Assembly (NCBI RefSeq): GCF_003258605.2
Contig: NZ_CP031264.1
Coordinates: forward strand, 6,254,232-6,318,231
From: Peterkaempfera bronchialis
GTDB taxonomy: Bacteria; Actinomycetota; Actinomycetes; Streptomycetales; Streptomycetaceae
Reading direction: 5' to 3'
DNA: 64,000 nucleotides
Under the pieces are notes generated by a model. That model saw nothing but the letters and a program-made list of their open reading frames with translations, searched no databases and was not told the origin of the DNA. The number at the start of each line of letters is the position of its first letter. The stretch's first letter is position 1. A program made the translations under genes and the position numbers. Shown piece by piece: positions 19,774-28,644 of this stretch.

Positions 19774-20682
19774 TTATGTCGGCGGGGCGAAGACGGTCTG
19801 GATGGCTGTGCGGGTCTGGGCGCGGAGCCAGGTGTGGGCGCGGTCGTTGTCGTAGCGCTGGTGCCAGCTCAGATAGAGCGGGATGGGGGGCATCTCCAGG
19901 GGGAGAGGGAGGGTCAGGAGGGCCAGTTGCTGCCGGGCGGCGCGGGTGACCGCCTCGGGGACGGAGACCACCAGGTCGGTGTCGAGTGCCAGGTTGAGGG
20001 CGGCGGCCGTGGTGGGGGCGGCGGCGATGACCGTGCGTTCCAGTCCGAGGGCGCCGAGGGCGTCGTCTACGGGGTCGCTCAGCCGTCCCCGGCGGGAGAC
20101 GGTGGCGTGCTCGGCCGCCGCATAGCGTTCGGCGGTCAGCGGCCCCTCGGCGAGCGGGTGGCCGGGGCGGACCGCGACGACCAGGCGGTCCTGGCCGATC
20201 AGTCGGTGGCGGATGTCGGGCACGGTCGGCTTGGCGGAGCTGGACTCCAGGTCCACATCGCCCCGGCGCAGCTCGGGTGTGTCGGAGCCTGACTCGGCGA
20301 CCAGGCGAAGCCGTACGCCCGGGGCCTGCCGGTGGACCGAGGCGACCAGGGCGGGGCCGCAGGCGGCGGCGAGCGCGTCGTGCAGGCGCACGGTGAAGAC
20401 CCGCTCCAGCGTGGCCAGGTCCACCTCGCGTTCCGGGGACAGCACGTCGTGGGCCTGCTGGACGAGGTCGTGGACCTGCTCCTGGACGGCCAGGGCATAG
20501 GCGGTGGCGACCATCGTGCGGCCGGTGCGCACCAGGATCTGGTCTCCGGTGGCCTTGCGGATGCGGCCCAGGGACCGGCTCATCGCGGGGGCGGTGACAT
20601 GGAGGCGGGCTGCCGCTCCGGCCACGCTGCCCTCTTCCAGCAGCGCGTCCAGGGCGGTGAGCAGGTTCAGATCCAGTTGCAT
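19774..20682 (-). CDS. LysR-family transcriptional regulator
   Basis: A 302-residue protein starting MQLDLNLLTALDALLEEGSV, with the winged-helix HTH AGAAARLHVTAPAMSRSLGRI near residues 17-37 and a two-lobed effector-binding domain after it. Length is typical. Upstream in-frame codons exist, but the conserved LysR N-terminus begins at this ATG. It diverges from the inositol-monophosphatase-like gene at 20790 with 107 bp between, the classical layout in which a LysR protein controls its neighbour and itself. The effector is unknown. Confidence 0.93.
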   Translation of the reverse strand: MQLDLNLLTALDALLEEGSVAGAAARLHVTAPAMSRSLGRIRKATGDQILVRTGRTMVATAYALAVQEQVHDLVQQAHDVLSPEREVDLATLERVFTVRLHDALAAACGPALVASVHRQAPGVRLRLVAESGSDTPELRRGDVDLESSSAKPTVPDIRHRLIGQDRLVVAVRPGHPLAEGPLTAERYAAAEHATVSRRGRLSDPVDDALGALGLERTVIAAAPTTAAALNLALDTDLVVSVPEAVTRAARQQLALLTLPLPLEMPPIPLYLSWHQRYDNDRAHTWLRAQTRTAIQTVFAPPT

Positions 20683-20789
20683 ATCGGTAATCCTAGGCGT
20701 GACATACATGCACTTGTTGTTAATCCACGGACTGCCTACCGTCGAGGAGCAGGCGATGAAGTGAACCGGATCCCCTCCAGGGAGCATCT
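20683..20789. promoter_or_regulatory. Divergent LysR / IMPase-like promoter region
   Basis: The 107-bp intergenic region is more AT-rich than its surroundings. It holds two direct copies of TAATCC (about 20688-20693 and 20721-20726) 33 bp apart, which could be regulator half-sites. No precise -35/-10 pair is claimed. Confidence 0.5.
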
Positions 20790-21587
20790 ATGTCTCTGCT
20801 CGACAACGCCCTTCTGGCCACCGTGGCGGACGCGGTCCGGTCCGCCGGGGCCACGCTCCGGGACCGCTACACCCCGCATGCCCGAGGGGTCGGCCTCGAT
20901 GAGATCGTCCACGAGATCCACGCCAACGACGCCGCCGTGCTGGAGGTGCTGAAGGCGCCGCTGCTCGCGGCCCGGCCGGGGTCCCAGTGGGCCGAGGACG
21001 AGTTGGCCGGCGGCGCGCTGCCGGGCGGCGAGTGGTGGGTGGTCGATCCGGCCGAGGGGAACATCAACCACGTCCACGGCATGGCGGACTGGGCGGTCAC
21101 CGCCACGCTGGTACGCGACAACCGGCCTGTTCTGACCGTTGTCCACCTGCCGCTGACCGGTGACACCTACACGGCGCTCGCCGGTCTCGGCGCCGAGCTC
21201 AATGGCACGGCGTTGCGGGTGTCGGCTAAGACCGACCTGGGCGCGGCCCTGATCGGCACCGGCCAGGCCAAGCCGGGCGAGGACGAGCGAGCCCTGCGCA
21301 AGATCGGCGACTCGGTCACCGCGATGCTGGTCAACGGGCTCGTCGTCCGCGTCTCCGTCCCCGCCACCCTGCAACTCATCCAGGTCGCCGCCGGGCGGAT
21401 GGATGCCTTCTGGCAGTTCTCCGACGTCCGCTCCGGGCTGGTGGCCGGTGCCCTGCTGGTCGCCGAGGCCGGTGGCACCGTCACCGACACCGACGGCAGG
21501 CCCTGGACTCTGGCCGGCCGCGACTTCATCGCCGCCGCCCCGGGCATTCACGCCGCTGCCGTCAAGGTCCTGGCACCCCTCGCCTGA
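20790..21587 (+). CDS. Inositol-monophosphatase-fold protein with altered metal motif
   Basis: A 265-residue protein of the FIG/IMPase superfamily by overall layout: an acidic WAEDE segment near residue 68, WWVVDPAEGNINH near residues 87-99, and a late FSDVRSGLVAGALLVAEAGG matching the usual WD..AG..i..EAGG motif. The canonical second motif is DP(I/L)DGTxN. Here the second Asp is Glu and the Thr is Asn, so phosphatase activity may be lost or changed. It is followed 31 bp later by an NADP-binding oxidoreductase gene, and LysR diverges upstream, so the pair likely acts together under LysR. Substrate unknown. Confidence 0.75.
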   Translation: MSLLDNALLATVADAVRSAGATLRDRYTPHARGVGLDEIVHEIHANDAAVLEVLKAPLLAARPGSQWAEDELAGGALPGGEWWVVDPAEGNINHVHGMADWAVTATLVRDNRPVLTVVHLPLTGDTYTALAGLGAELNGTALRVSAKTDLGAALIGTGQAKPGEDERALRKIGDSVTAMLVNGLVVRVSVPATLQLIQVAAGRMDAFWQFSDVRSGLVAGALLVAEAGGTVTDTDGRPWTLAGRDFIAAAPGIHAAAVKVLAPLA

Positions 21588-21618
21588 CCAACCCGCACAT
21601 CCCAAGGAGCAGACCACC

Positions 21619-22266
21619 ATGGCCACCATGACCACCATCGGCATCCTCGGCGCCGGCCGTGTCGGCGCCAACCTGGCCCGCAAGCTCGCCTCCGCCGGAC
21701 ATGACGTCACCCTCGGCCACCGCAGTACCGGGGCCGAGGCCGAGGCCGGTGTCGACCCGTCGATCCGGTTCGCGGACCAGCGCAGCACCGCCCGGACCGC
21801 CGACATCGTGATCAACGCGACGCCGGGTGACACCGCCCTGGAGCGCCTGACGGAGTTCCGGTCCGAACTCGCGGGCAAGATCCTCGTCGATGTCTCCAAC
21901 GCCACCCATGACGCTGCGGACGGACTCCCCGGAGAGCTGGTCTATCCCGGCGGCAGCCTGGCCGAGCGCCTTCAGCACGCCCTGCCGGAGACCCGGGTGG
22001 TCAAGACCCTGAACACCATGCTCTTCACGGTCATGACCGCCCCCGAGTCCCTGGCCACCCCGCCGACGGTGTATCTGTCCGGCGATGACGACGGCGCCAA
22101 GAAGGCCGTCGCGGGCCTGCTCGCCGACCTGGGCTGGCAGCCGCAGTGGATCGAGGACCTCGGCGACATCACCACCGCCCGCGCCAGCGAGGCGCTGATC
22201 CTGCTGGTCCCGCATGTGCTGCGGCGCCGTGGATTCCAGCCGTTCGCCGTCTCCTTGGCCCGCTGA
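21619..22266 (+). CDS. NADP/F420-type dinucleotide-binding oxidoreductase
   Basis: A 215-residue protein with an N-terminal Rossmann motif GILGAGRVGANLARKL and the NADP-preferring HRS after strand 2. It then has INATPGDTA and KTLNTM, matching the NADPH-dependent F420 reductase-like (NAD-binding domain 2) family. An AAGGAG ribosome site precedes the ATG. It probably reduces an unidentified substrate or cofactor, and is co-transcribed with the IMPase-like gene. Confidence 0.85.
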   Translation: MATMTTIGILGAGRVGANLARKLASAGHDVTLGHRSTGAEAEAGVDPSIRFADQRSTARTADIVINATPGDTALERLTEFRSELAGKILVDVSNATHDAADGLPGELVYPGGSLAERLQHALPETRVVKTLNTMLFTVMTAPESLATPPTVYLSGDDDGAKKAVAGLLADLGWQPQWIEDLGDITTARASEALILLVPHVLRRRGFQPFAVSLAR

Positions 22267-22310
22267 CGGGTGCCGCTGACGGCCGGCCGCCGCACCCCTC
22301 TGCACCCGCC

Positions 22311-22326
22311 AATAATGCGTTATTAT
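22311..22326. promoter_or_regulatory. Inverted repeat and -10-like box in front of TetR gene
   Basis: AATAATGCGTTATT forms AATAA/TTATT arms around TGCG, an AT-rich island in GC-rich DNA. It overlaps TATTAT (22321-22326), a good -10 box lying only 7 bp before the ATG at 22334, so the tetR transcript may be leaderless and self-repressed at this operator. Confidence 0.55.
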
Positions 22327-22333
22327 CGGCCGC

Positions 22334-22993
22334 ATGGGCGACAGAGCGGCTGATGTTCGAGCGGGCGTGCCCCCGGCCGGTACGGATGCGCAGCGCGAGC
22401 GCATTCTGCGGGCGGCGGCCCGGGCACTGGCGGAGCGCGGCTTCGACGCCGCCCGGCTGCGTGATGTGGCGAACTCGGCCCAGGTGTCGATCGGGCTGCT
22501 CCAGCACTACTTCGAGACGCGGGACCTGCTCTTCCGTCATGCGTTCGAGTGGTCCATCGCGGATCTGATCGACCGGTGGCGCAGCGCCTCGGTCGAGGAG
22601 CCCGAGCCATGGCGCCGCTTCCAGCTCCTGGTGGACGAACTCACCCGCGATCCGGACCTGTCCCGCAGATGCGCCACCTGGACCGAGTTCTGCGCGAGCG
22701 CCTACCGGCACGAAGAACTGCGGGACGGAGTCCGGCGGGTCCACGAGGAGTGGCGTGCCCTGGTCTCGGAGATCGTCGGCGAGGGCGTGCGGTCCGGCCG
22801 GTTCGCCCCGGTGATGCCGGTGGAGACGGCGGTCCGGGTGATCACCGTACTGGTCGACGGCTGCGACATGGCGGTGGCGGCCGGCGGTGGGATGGAGCCG
22901 CCCCGGTACGCCGAACTGCTGCTGGGCACCGCCCGAGCCGTCCTCGGCGTACGGGAGGGCGCAGCGTCCCCCGGCCCGGCGGACCGCCCCTGA
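22334..22993 (+). CDS. TetR-family transcriptional regulator
   Basis: A 219-residue protein. The N-terminal HTH reads ERILRAAARALAERGFDAAR followed by LRDVANSAQVSIGLLQHYF, typical TetR helices with the YF ending. The C-terminal ligand domain is helical. No Shine-Dalgarno sequence precedes the ATG, in keeping with a leaderless message. It lies 33 bp upstream of, and on the same strand as, the large flavin reductase gene, its most likely target together with its own promoter. Confidence 0.93.
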   Translation: MGDRAADVRAGVPPAGTDAQRERILRAAARALAERGFDAARLRDVANSAQVSIGLLQHYFETRDLLFRHAFEWSIADLIDRWRSASVEEPEPWRRFQLLVDELTRDPDLSRRCATWTEFCASAYRHEELRDGVRRVHEEWRALVSEIVGEGVRSGRFAPVMPVETAVRVITVLVDGCDMAVAAGGGMEPPRYAELLLGTARAVLGVREGAASPGPADRP

Positions 22994-23026
22994 CACCGTG
23001 TGGCCCGCACCTGGGAGGGAAGCCCT

Positions 23027-24988
23027 ATGGGATCGAAGTTTCCGCACCTGTCCAGCCCGCTGCGGATCGGCGGGGTGACGCTGAAGAACCGCATCCTGTC
23101 GTCGGGACATGACACCGTGCTGGTCCAGGACGGCAGGGTGACCGACGAGTTGGTCGCCTACCACGAGGCACGCGCCGCCGGCGGCGTCGGGCTGATCGTC
23201 GTCCAGGTCGGCGGCGTGCATGAGACGGCGCGCTACACCACGCATGTGCTGATGGCCACCGACGACGAGTGCATCGCGGGATACCGCCGACTGGCGCAGG
23301 CCGCGCACCGGCACGGGGCCAGGGTCTTCGGGCAGCTCTTCCATCCGGGGCGGGAGATCCTGGAGTCACGGGACGGGTCCGCACCGGTCGCCTGGGCGCC
23401 GTCCGCCACGCCGAGCGAGCGGTTCCATGTCATGCCGCGCGCGATGTCGCCGGAGGAGATCCGGGAGGTGGTGGACGGCTACGGGGCGGCGGCCCGGCGC
23501 CTGCGCGAGGCCGGGCTCGACGGGGTGGAGGTGGTGGCCAGCCACGGCTATCTGCCGGCGCAGTTCCTCAACCCCCTGGTGAACGTGCGGAACGACCGGT
23601 ACGGCGGCAGCGACGAGAACCGGCTGCGCTTTCTGCACGAGGCCCTCTGCTCGGTACGGGCGCAGGCCGGGGACGGCTTTGTCGTCGGCCTGCGGATCTC
23701 CGGCGACGAACTCAGCCACGACGGCCTGACCACCGCGCGGGTGCTGGAGACCACCGCCAGACTCGACGCGGACGGGCTGCTCGACTATGTGAGCGTCTGC
23801 GCCGGGAGCTCGGCGACCCTGTCCGGCTCGCTGCATATCGCGCCCCCGATGTCCCAGCCGGCCGGGTACACGGCTCCGCTGGCCGCCGAGGTGCGGGCCA
23901 CGGTGAACGTCCCGGTGATGGTGGCCGGTCGGATCAACCAGCCGCAGGAGGCCGAGCAGATCGTCGCGCAGGGCTGGGCCGACGCCTGCGCGATGACCCG
24001 GGCGCTCATCTGCGACCCCGAGATGCCGGACAAGGCCCTCCAGGACCGCACCGAGGAGATCAGGGCCTGCATCGGATGCAACCAGGCGTGCATCGGGCAC
24101 TTCCAGCGCGGTTACCCCATCTCGTGCATCCAGCACCCGGAGACCGGCCGGGAGCGGCGCTTCGCGGTGCTGCCCCCGATCGTCCGCCGCAAGCGGGTGC
24201 TGATCGTCGGGGGCGGACCGGCGGGGCTGAAGGCGGCTGCCGTCGCCGCCGAGCGCGGCCACGAGGTGACCCTGCACGAGGCGGCGCGCAGGGTCGGCGG
24301 CCAGGTGCTGCTTGCCGAACGGCTGCCGGGCCGGGCGGAGTTCGGCGGTGCGATCACCAATCTGGAGGGCGAGGCCAGGCGGGCGGGGGCACGGATCGTC
24401 ACCGGTTCCCGGGTGGACGCCGCGCTGCTGCGGGCCGCCGAACCCGACGCGGTCATCGTCGCGACCGGGGCGGTTCCGCGTCGCCCGGCGCTGGAACTCG
24501 CCGATGACCCCGTTGTGCTGGACGCCTGGGATGTCGTACGCGGTGCGGAGACGCCGCGCGGCCGGATCGTGGTGGCGGACTGGCGCGGCGACTGGATCGG
24601 GCTCGGCGTGGCCGTGCTGCTGGCCCGGCAGGGGCGGCGGGTGGTGCTCTGCGTCACCGGCTTCGGCGCGGGGGAGCACCTTCAGCAGTATGTGCGGGCC
24701 GCCATGCTCGGCGATGCCGTCCGGGCGAAGGTGCAGATCGTGCCCAATGTCCGGCTGTACGGCGCGGACAGCGACACCGTGTACCTCCAGCACACCCTGA
24801 CCGAGGAACCGGTCCTGGTGGAGGACGTCAGCGGCGTCGTACTGGCCCAGGGCCACGACCCCGTCACCGAGCTGACGGACCTGGCCGACGCCCTGCCCGG
24901 CCGGATCACGGCCATCGGCGACTGCGTCTCACCGCGCACGGTCGAGGAGGCCGTCCTGGAGGGGCTGACCGCCGCCGCCGCGCTGTAG
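23027..24988 (+). CDS. Old-Yellow-Enzyme/FAD fusion reductase with 4Fe-4S site (2,4-dienoyl-CoA reductase-like)
   Basis: A protein of about 653 residues with a GGGAGGGA ribosome site 6 bp upstream of ATG. Residues 1-340 form an FMN-binding OYE-type barrel (GLIVVQVGGVHE, GQLFHPGRE, SHGYLPAQFLNP). A cysteine cluster CIGCNQAC then CI follows, the 4Fe-4S signature of the dienoyl-CoA reductase/trimethylamine dehydrogenase group. Residues 390-654 are an FAD/NAD domain with VLIVGGGPAGLKAA. It would reduce enoyl or dienoyl substrates with NAD(P)H. TetR sits directly upstream. Members of this family also occur with redox-cofactor systems; nothing here shows such a link. Confidence 0.9.
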   Translation: MGSKFPHLSSPLRIGGVTLKNRILSSGHDTVLVQDGRVTDELVAYHEARAAGGVGLIVVQVGGVHETARYTTHVLMATDDECIAGYRRLAQAAHRHGARVFGQLFHPGREILESRDGSAPVAWAPSATPSERFHVMPRAMSPEEIREVVDGYGAAARRLREAGLDGVEVVASHGYLPAQFLNPLVNVRNDRYGGSDENRLRFLHEALCSVRAQAGDGFVVGLRISGDELSHDGLTTARVLETTARLDADGLLDYVSVCAGSSATLSGSLHIAPPMSQPAGYTAPLAAEVRATVNVPVMVAGRINQPQEAEQIVAQGWADACAMTRALICDPEMPDKALQDRTEEIRACIGCNQACIGHFQRGYPISCIQHPETGRERRFAVLPPIVRRKRVLIVGGGPAGLKAAAVAAERGHEVTLHEAARRVGGQVLLAERLPGRAEFGGAITNLEGEARRAGARIVTGSRVDAALLRAAEPDAVIVATGAVPRRPALELADDPVVLDAWDVVRGAETPRGRIVVADWRGDWIGLGVAVLLARQGRRVVLCVTGFGAGEHLQQYVRAAMLGDAVRAKVQIVPNVRLYGADSDTVYLQHTLTEEPVLVEDVSGVVLAQGHDPVTELTDLADALPGRITAIGDCVSPRTVEEAVLEGLTAAAAL

Positions 24989-25026
24989 CGTCCATCCGGT
25001 GTCCGCGCGCCGGGCGGCCGGGGTGG

Positions 25027-26136
25027 TCAGGCGTGGGCGGGGAGCCGCAGCAGGGCGTGGATCGCATGGGCGGCGGCGCGGCCCGCGCGGTTGGCGCCGA
25101 CGGTGCTGGCGGACGGCCCGTACCCGACCAGGTGCACCCGGGGGTCGGCCGCCGCGCGGGTGCCGTCCAGGGCGATGCCGCCGCCCGGTCCGCGCAGGCC
25201 CAGCGGGGCCAGGTGGCCGATCGCAGGACGGAAGCCGGTCGCCCAGACGATGGCATCGGCGGCGACCGTACGCCCGTCGTCCCAGGCCACCCCGGTCGCG
25301 GTGATCCGGTCGAACATCGGCAGCCGCTCCAGCGCCCCCAGCTCGCGGGCCCGCCGCACCGCCGGGCTCTCCGTCAGACCGGTCACGCTCACCACGCTCT
25401 GCGCGGGCAGGCCCTGCCGCACCCGCTGCTCCACCAGCGCCACGGCGGCCCGGCCCGCCTCCGGGGAGAAGGGCGTGTCGCGGAAGACCGGCGGACGCCG
25501 GGTCACCCAGGTGGTCTGCGCCACGGCGGCGGTCTCCGCCAGCACCTGGACCGCCGAGGCACCGCCGCCGACCACCACCACCCGCTGCCCCCGGAACTCC
25601 TCGGGGCCGCCGTACTCCGCGTAGTGCAGCTGCCGACCGTGGAACAGCCCGGCGCCGGGGTAGTGGGGGACGAACGGGCGGGTCCAGGTGCCGGTGGCAT
25701 TGACCAGCGCCCGCGCCGACCAGCGGCCCGCGTCCGTCTCCACCAGCAGCCGCCCATCCGGGTCCGGCCGCACCGCCCGCACCCGCACCGGGCGCACCAC
25801 CGGCAGTCCATGGGTCCGCTCATATGCCGCGAAGTACTCCGGCACCGCCTCCCGGGCCGGGCGCCCAGGGTCGGCCGGCGGCAGCGGCAGCCCGGGCAGG
25901 TCGTGGAAGCCGTGGACCGCCGCCATGGTGAGGGTGGGGGAGCGGTGGCGCCAGGCCCCGCCCGGGGCGTCGTCCGCGTCCAGCACCACAAGCCCGTCGT
26001 ACGGAGCGAACCCGCGCCGCCGCAGGTGGTAGGCGGCGGACAGCCCCGCCTGCCCGGCGCCGACCACCACCACCTCGGTCTCGATGGCGGGTGTGGGCAG
26101 CGGTGCGGGCCTGGTCTCTTCTGCGGAAGCGGTCAC
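25027..26136 (-). CDS. FAD-dependent oxidoreductase, flavin-monooxygenase-like
   Basis: A 369-residue protein starting at GTG. The N-terminal FAD motif is VVVVGAGQAGLSAAYHLRRR, a second nucleotide site GGGASAVQV near residue 190 is for NADPH, and the ATGFRPAIGH motif lies near the C-terminus, as in single-component flavin monooxygenases and thioredoxin-reductase-like proteins. It converges on the dienoyl-reductase gene (38 bp apart) and is transcribed in the direction away from the Lrp gene's promoter; 97 bp separate it from the Lrp stop. Substrate unknown. Confidence 0.87.
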   Translation of the reverse strand: MTASAEETRPAPLPTPAIETEVVVVGAGQAGLSAAYHLRRRGFAPYDGLVVLDADDAPGGAWRHRSPTLTMAAVHGFHDLPGLPLPPADPGRPAREAVPEYFAAYERTHGLPVVRPVRVRAVRPDPDGRLLVETDAGRWSARALVNATGTWTRPFVPHYPGAGLFHGRQLHYAEYGGPEEFRGQRVVVVGGGASAVQVLAETAAVAQTTWVTRRPPVFRDTPFSPEAGRAAVALVEQRVRQGLPAQSVVSVTGLTESPAVRRARELGALERLPMFDRITATGVAWDDGRTVAADAIVWATGFRPAIGHLAPLGLRGPGGGIALDGTRAAADPRVHLVGYGPSASTVGANRAGRAAAHAIHALLRLPAHA

Positions 26137-26233
26137 GGCGGAGGCAACGCCGGTACGCCCCCGGGTCTTCCTTGCCCGTCCCTTGCCCGCCCCTGTCGGG
26201 TCCGGCCCCGTCGGCTGACCGGGCTGACCGGAC

Positions 26234-26746
26234 CTACTCCGCCGCTGCCGCCGCGCCTGCCGCCGACCCCGAACCGGCCGCTGCCGCCGCGCCCCGGACC
26301 TGGCCGAAGATCAGGCTGGTCCGGGCCTGCTGCACCGCCGGATGTGCCGTCAGGTGCTCCAGGACGAAGTCCCGCAGCGCCACCGTGTCCGGCGCCGCCA
26401 CATGGAGCAGGTAGTCGTCCGGCCCGGAGACATGGAAGACCGCGAGCACACCGGGCAGGTCCGGCGCCCCGCGCACAAAGGCGTCGACATGCCGGGGCGC
26501 ATGCGAGTGCAGCCGCACCGCGATCATGGCCTGGACGCCCAGGCCGAGGGCGCGCGGGTCCACATCGGTGTGGAAGCCGCGGATGACCCCGCGCTCGCAG
26601 AGCGACCGGATCCTGGTCAGGCAGGTCGACGGGGCGATCCCGACCGCCTCCGCCACGGCCTTGTTCGGGGTACGCGCATTGTCGCGGAGCACCCGCAGGA
26701 TGGCCCGGTCGACGGGCGCCAGCTCGCGGTGAAGTTCGTTCGGCAC
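26234..26746 (-). CDS. Lrp/AsnC-family transcriptional regulator
   Basis: A 170-residue protein from GTG. The HTH (DRAILRVLRDNARTPNKAVA, then GIAPSTCLTRIRSL) occupies residues 10-55. The RAM ligand domain follows, with VLAVFHVSGPDDYLLHVAAP near its centre. The C-terminus is a low-complexity Ala/Gly tail. It diverges from the PLP trans-sulfuration enzyme (177 bp apart), so sensing of a sulfur or other amino acid and control of that gene is the simple reading. Confidence 0.92.
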   Translation of the reverse strand: MPNELHRELAPVDRAILRVLRDNARTPNKAVAEAVGIAPSTCLTRIRSLCERGVIRGFHTDVDPRALGLGVQAMIAVRLHSHAPRHVDAFVRGAPDLPGVLAVFHVSGPDDYLLHVAAPDTVALRDFVLEHLTAHPAVQQARTSLIFGQVRGAAAAAGSGSAAGAAAAAE

Positions 26747-26747
26747 G

Positions 26748-26812
26748 GCACGATGGTGACCCCGTCCGCCGAAGAAGAGCAAGAGCCGGAGGCCCGATAC
26801 AGAACATCGTGC
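26748..26812. promoter_or_regulatory. Spaced inverted repeat between Lrp and PLP-enzyme genes
   Basis: GCACGATG (26748-26755) and its exact complement CATCGTGC (26805-26812) face each other with centres 57 bp apart, between divergent genes. Lrp octamers wrap DNA on paired distant sites, so this could be an operator pair. Confidence 0.45.
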
Positions 26813-26923
26813 GGCCCGGCGGCGCGCGCGGCAGAAGTCGTCCACCCTGGTGGCGCCACCGCACCCGCACCGCACCCGCACCGCCCCCGTACTCGCCACG
26901 CCCCGCACCGGGAGGACCCGCCC

Positions 26924-28171
26924 ATGCCGGACCGCCGCCGCCCCGACACCGCCGCCGTCCACGCAGGACGCAGCGGACTGCACGGCCAGGGCGTCCATGT
27001 GCCCCTCATCGACCTCTCCACCACCAACCCGCTGCCCGGCGTCCAGGACGGCGGCGACGCCTACGAGACCCTGGCCACCGGAGGCCGCCCCGGGCCCGCC
27101 CACAGCCATGTCTACCAGCGGCTGTGGAACCCCACCACGGCCGGATTCGAGGACGCCCTCGCCGAACTGGAGGAACTGCCCGAGGCCGTCGCCTTCGCCT
27201 CCGGCATGGCTGCCCTCGCCGCCTGCCTCACCGCCACCCGCGCCGCCGGCCGGGGCCATGTGGTCGCCGTCCGCCCCCTGTACGGCGGCACCGACCACCT
27301 GCTGGCCACCGAGCTGCTCGGCACCGAGGTCAGCTGGGCCGAGCCGCACACCGTCGCCGCCGCCCTCCGCCCCGACACCGGCCTGGTGATCCTGGAGACG
27401 CCCGCCAACCCCACCCTGGAACTGGTCGACATCGCCGCCGTCGCCGCGCAGTGCCGCCGCCCCGGCGCCGACCCGGTGCCACTGCTGGTCGACAACACCT
27501 TCGCCACCCCCGTCCTCCAGCGCCCCGGCCGGCACGGCGCCGACCTGGTGCTGCACAGCGCCACCAAGTACCTGGGCGGCCACGGCGATGTGCTGGCCGG
27601 TGCCGTCGCCTGCCACCCCGACTGGGCCGTCCGGCTGCGCTCCGTACGCGCCGTCACCGGCGGCATCCTGCACCCGCTCTCCGCCTATCTGCTCCACCGG
27701 GGCCTCCAGACGCTGCCGCTGCGGGTGCGCCGGCAGAGCGCGACCGCCCAGGCCGTCGCCGAACGGCTCGCCGACCACCCCGAGGTGGCCCGGGTGCACT
27801 TCCCCGGCCTGCCCGGCGCCGACCCGGCCGGGCTGCTGGGCCGCCAACTGGCGCTGCCCGGGTCGGTCCTGGCGTTCAGCGTGCGGGGCGGCGCGGAGGC
27901 GGCCGAGCGGGTCGCCGCCGGGTGCCGGCTGATCACCCACGCGGTCTCGCTCGGCGGGGTCTCCACCCTCATCCAGGTGCCCGCCGCGCTCACCCACCGC
28001 CCGGTGGAGGCCGGTGCCCGCCCCGACCCCGGCCTGCTGCGCCTCTCCATCGGCCTGGAGGACCCGGAGGACCTGGTCGAGGACCTGACCTCGGCGCTCG
28101 CCGCAGCCGCCCCCGCTCCTCCCGTTCCTGTTCCCGTTTCCGCGCTGTCCCTGGTCAGCTCGTCCGGCTGA
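26924..28171 (+). CDS. PLP-dependent trans-sulfuration enzyme (cystathionine/methionine gamma-lyase family)
   Basis: A 415-residue protein with a GGAGG ribosome site before ATG. It has the Cys/Met-metabolism PLP fold: YQRLWNPTTAGFEDALAELE near the start, the cofactor-stacking LYGGTDHLL, ETPANPTLEL, VDNTFATP, and the Schiff-base lysine in LHSATKYLGGHGDVLAG. The C-terminal SLGGVSTLIQVP and RLSIGLEDPEDL are family-typical. Whether it is a gamma-lyase, gamma-synthase or sulfhydrylase cannot be decided here. It diverges from an Lrp regulator, which fits a catabolic methionine gamma-lyase-like role. Confidence 0.9.
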   Translation: MPDRRRPDTAAVHAGRSGLHGQGVHVPLIDLSTTNPLPGVQDGGDAYETLATGGRPGPAHSHVYQRLWNPTTAGFEDALAELEELPEAVAFASGMAALAACLTATRAAGRGHVVAVRPLYGGTDHLLATELLGTEVSWAEPHTVAAALRPDTGLVILETPANPTLELVDIAAVAAQCRRPGADPVPLLVDNTFATPVLQRPGRHGADLVLHSATKYLGGHGDVLAGAVACHPDWAVRLRSVRAVTGGILHPLSAYLLHRGLQTLPLRVRRQSATAQAVAERLADHPEVARVHFPGLPGADPAGLLGRQLALPGSVLAFSVRGGAEAAERVAAGCRLITHAVSLGGVSTLIQVPAALTHRPVEAGARPDPGLLRLSIGLEDPEDLVEDLTSALAAAAPAPPVPVPVSALSLVSSSG

Positions 28172-28535
28172 TCACCACGGCGGTGCCATAGGCGCAGATC
28201 TCGGCGCCCACATCGGCGGCCTCGGTGACATCGAACCGCATGGCCAGCACCGCGTTGGCCCCCCGGGCGCGAGCCTGCTCCTCCAGCCGGGCCATGGCCT
28301 CGTTGCGGCTCTGCACCAGCGTCTTGGTCAGGCCCCGCAGCTCGCCGCCGACCAGTGACTTCAGGCCGGCGCCGAGCTGGCTGCCGATGTGCCGGGACCG
28401 CACGGTGAGCCCGAACACCTCGCCCAGCACCCGGTCCACCTGGCAGCCCGGCACCTCATTGGTGGTGACCACCAGCACATCGGCCGACGGACCCTGCCCG
28501 CCGCCGTACTCGTCGATACTGCCGATATTGCCCAT
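28155..28535 (-). CDS. YbjQ/UPF0145-family protein
   Basis: A 126-residue protein starting MGNIGSIDEYGGGQ. The family hallmarks VVTTNEVPG, the GLTVRSRHIGSQLGAGLKSL block, and GANAVLAMRFDV are present. These small proteins form pentamers resembling metal-binding folds; their function is unsettled. Its 3' end overlaps the convergent PLP-enzyme gene by 17 bp. Confidence 0.9.
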   Translation of the reverse strand: MGNIGSIDEYGGGQGPSADVLVVTTNEVPGCQVDRVLGEVFGLTVRSRHIGSQLGAGLKSLVGGELRGLTKTLVQSRNEAMARLEEQARARGANAVLAMRFDVTEAADVGAEICAYGTAVVISRTS

Positions 28536-28644
28536 GCCGCCATCCTCGCCCCGTCCCGCCCGGTCCGCGCGCCCGGTTGGTGCCGCCCGGCTACGCTGGC
28601 CGACAGGCGCACAGCGCGAGGAGGACCGCCGGAGGAGGAGGGCC

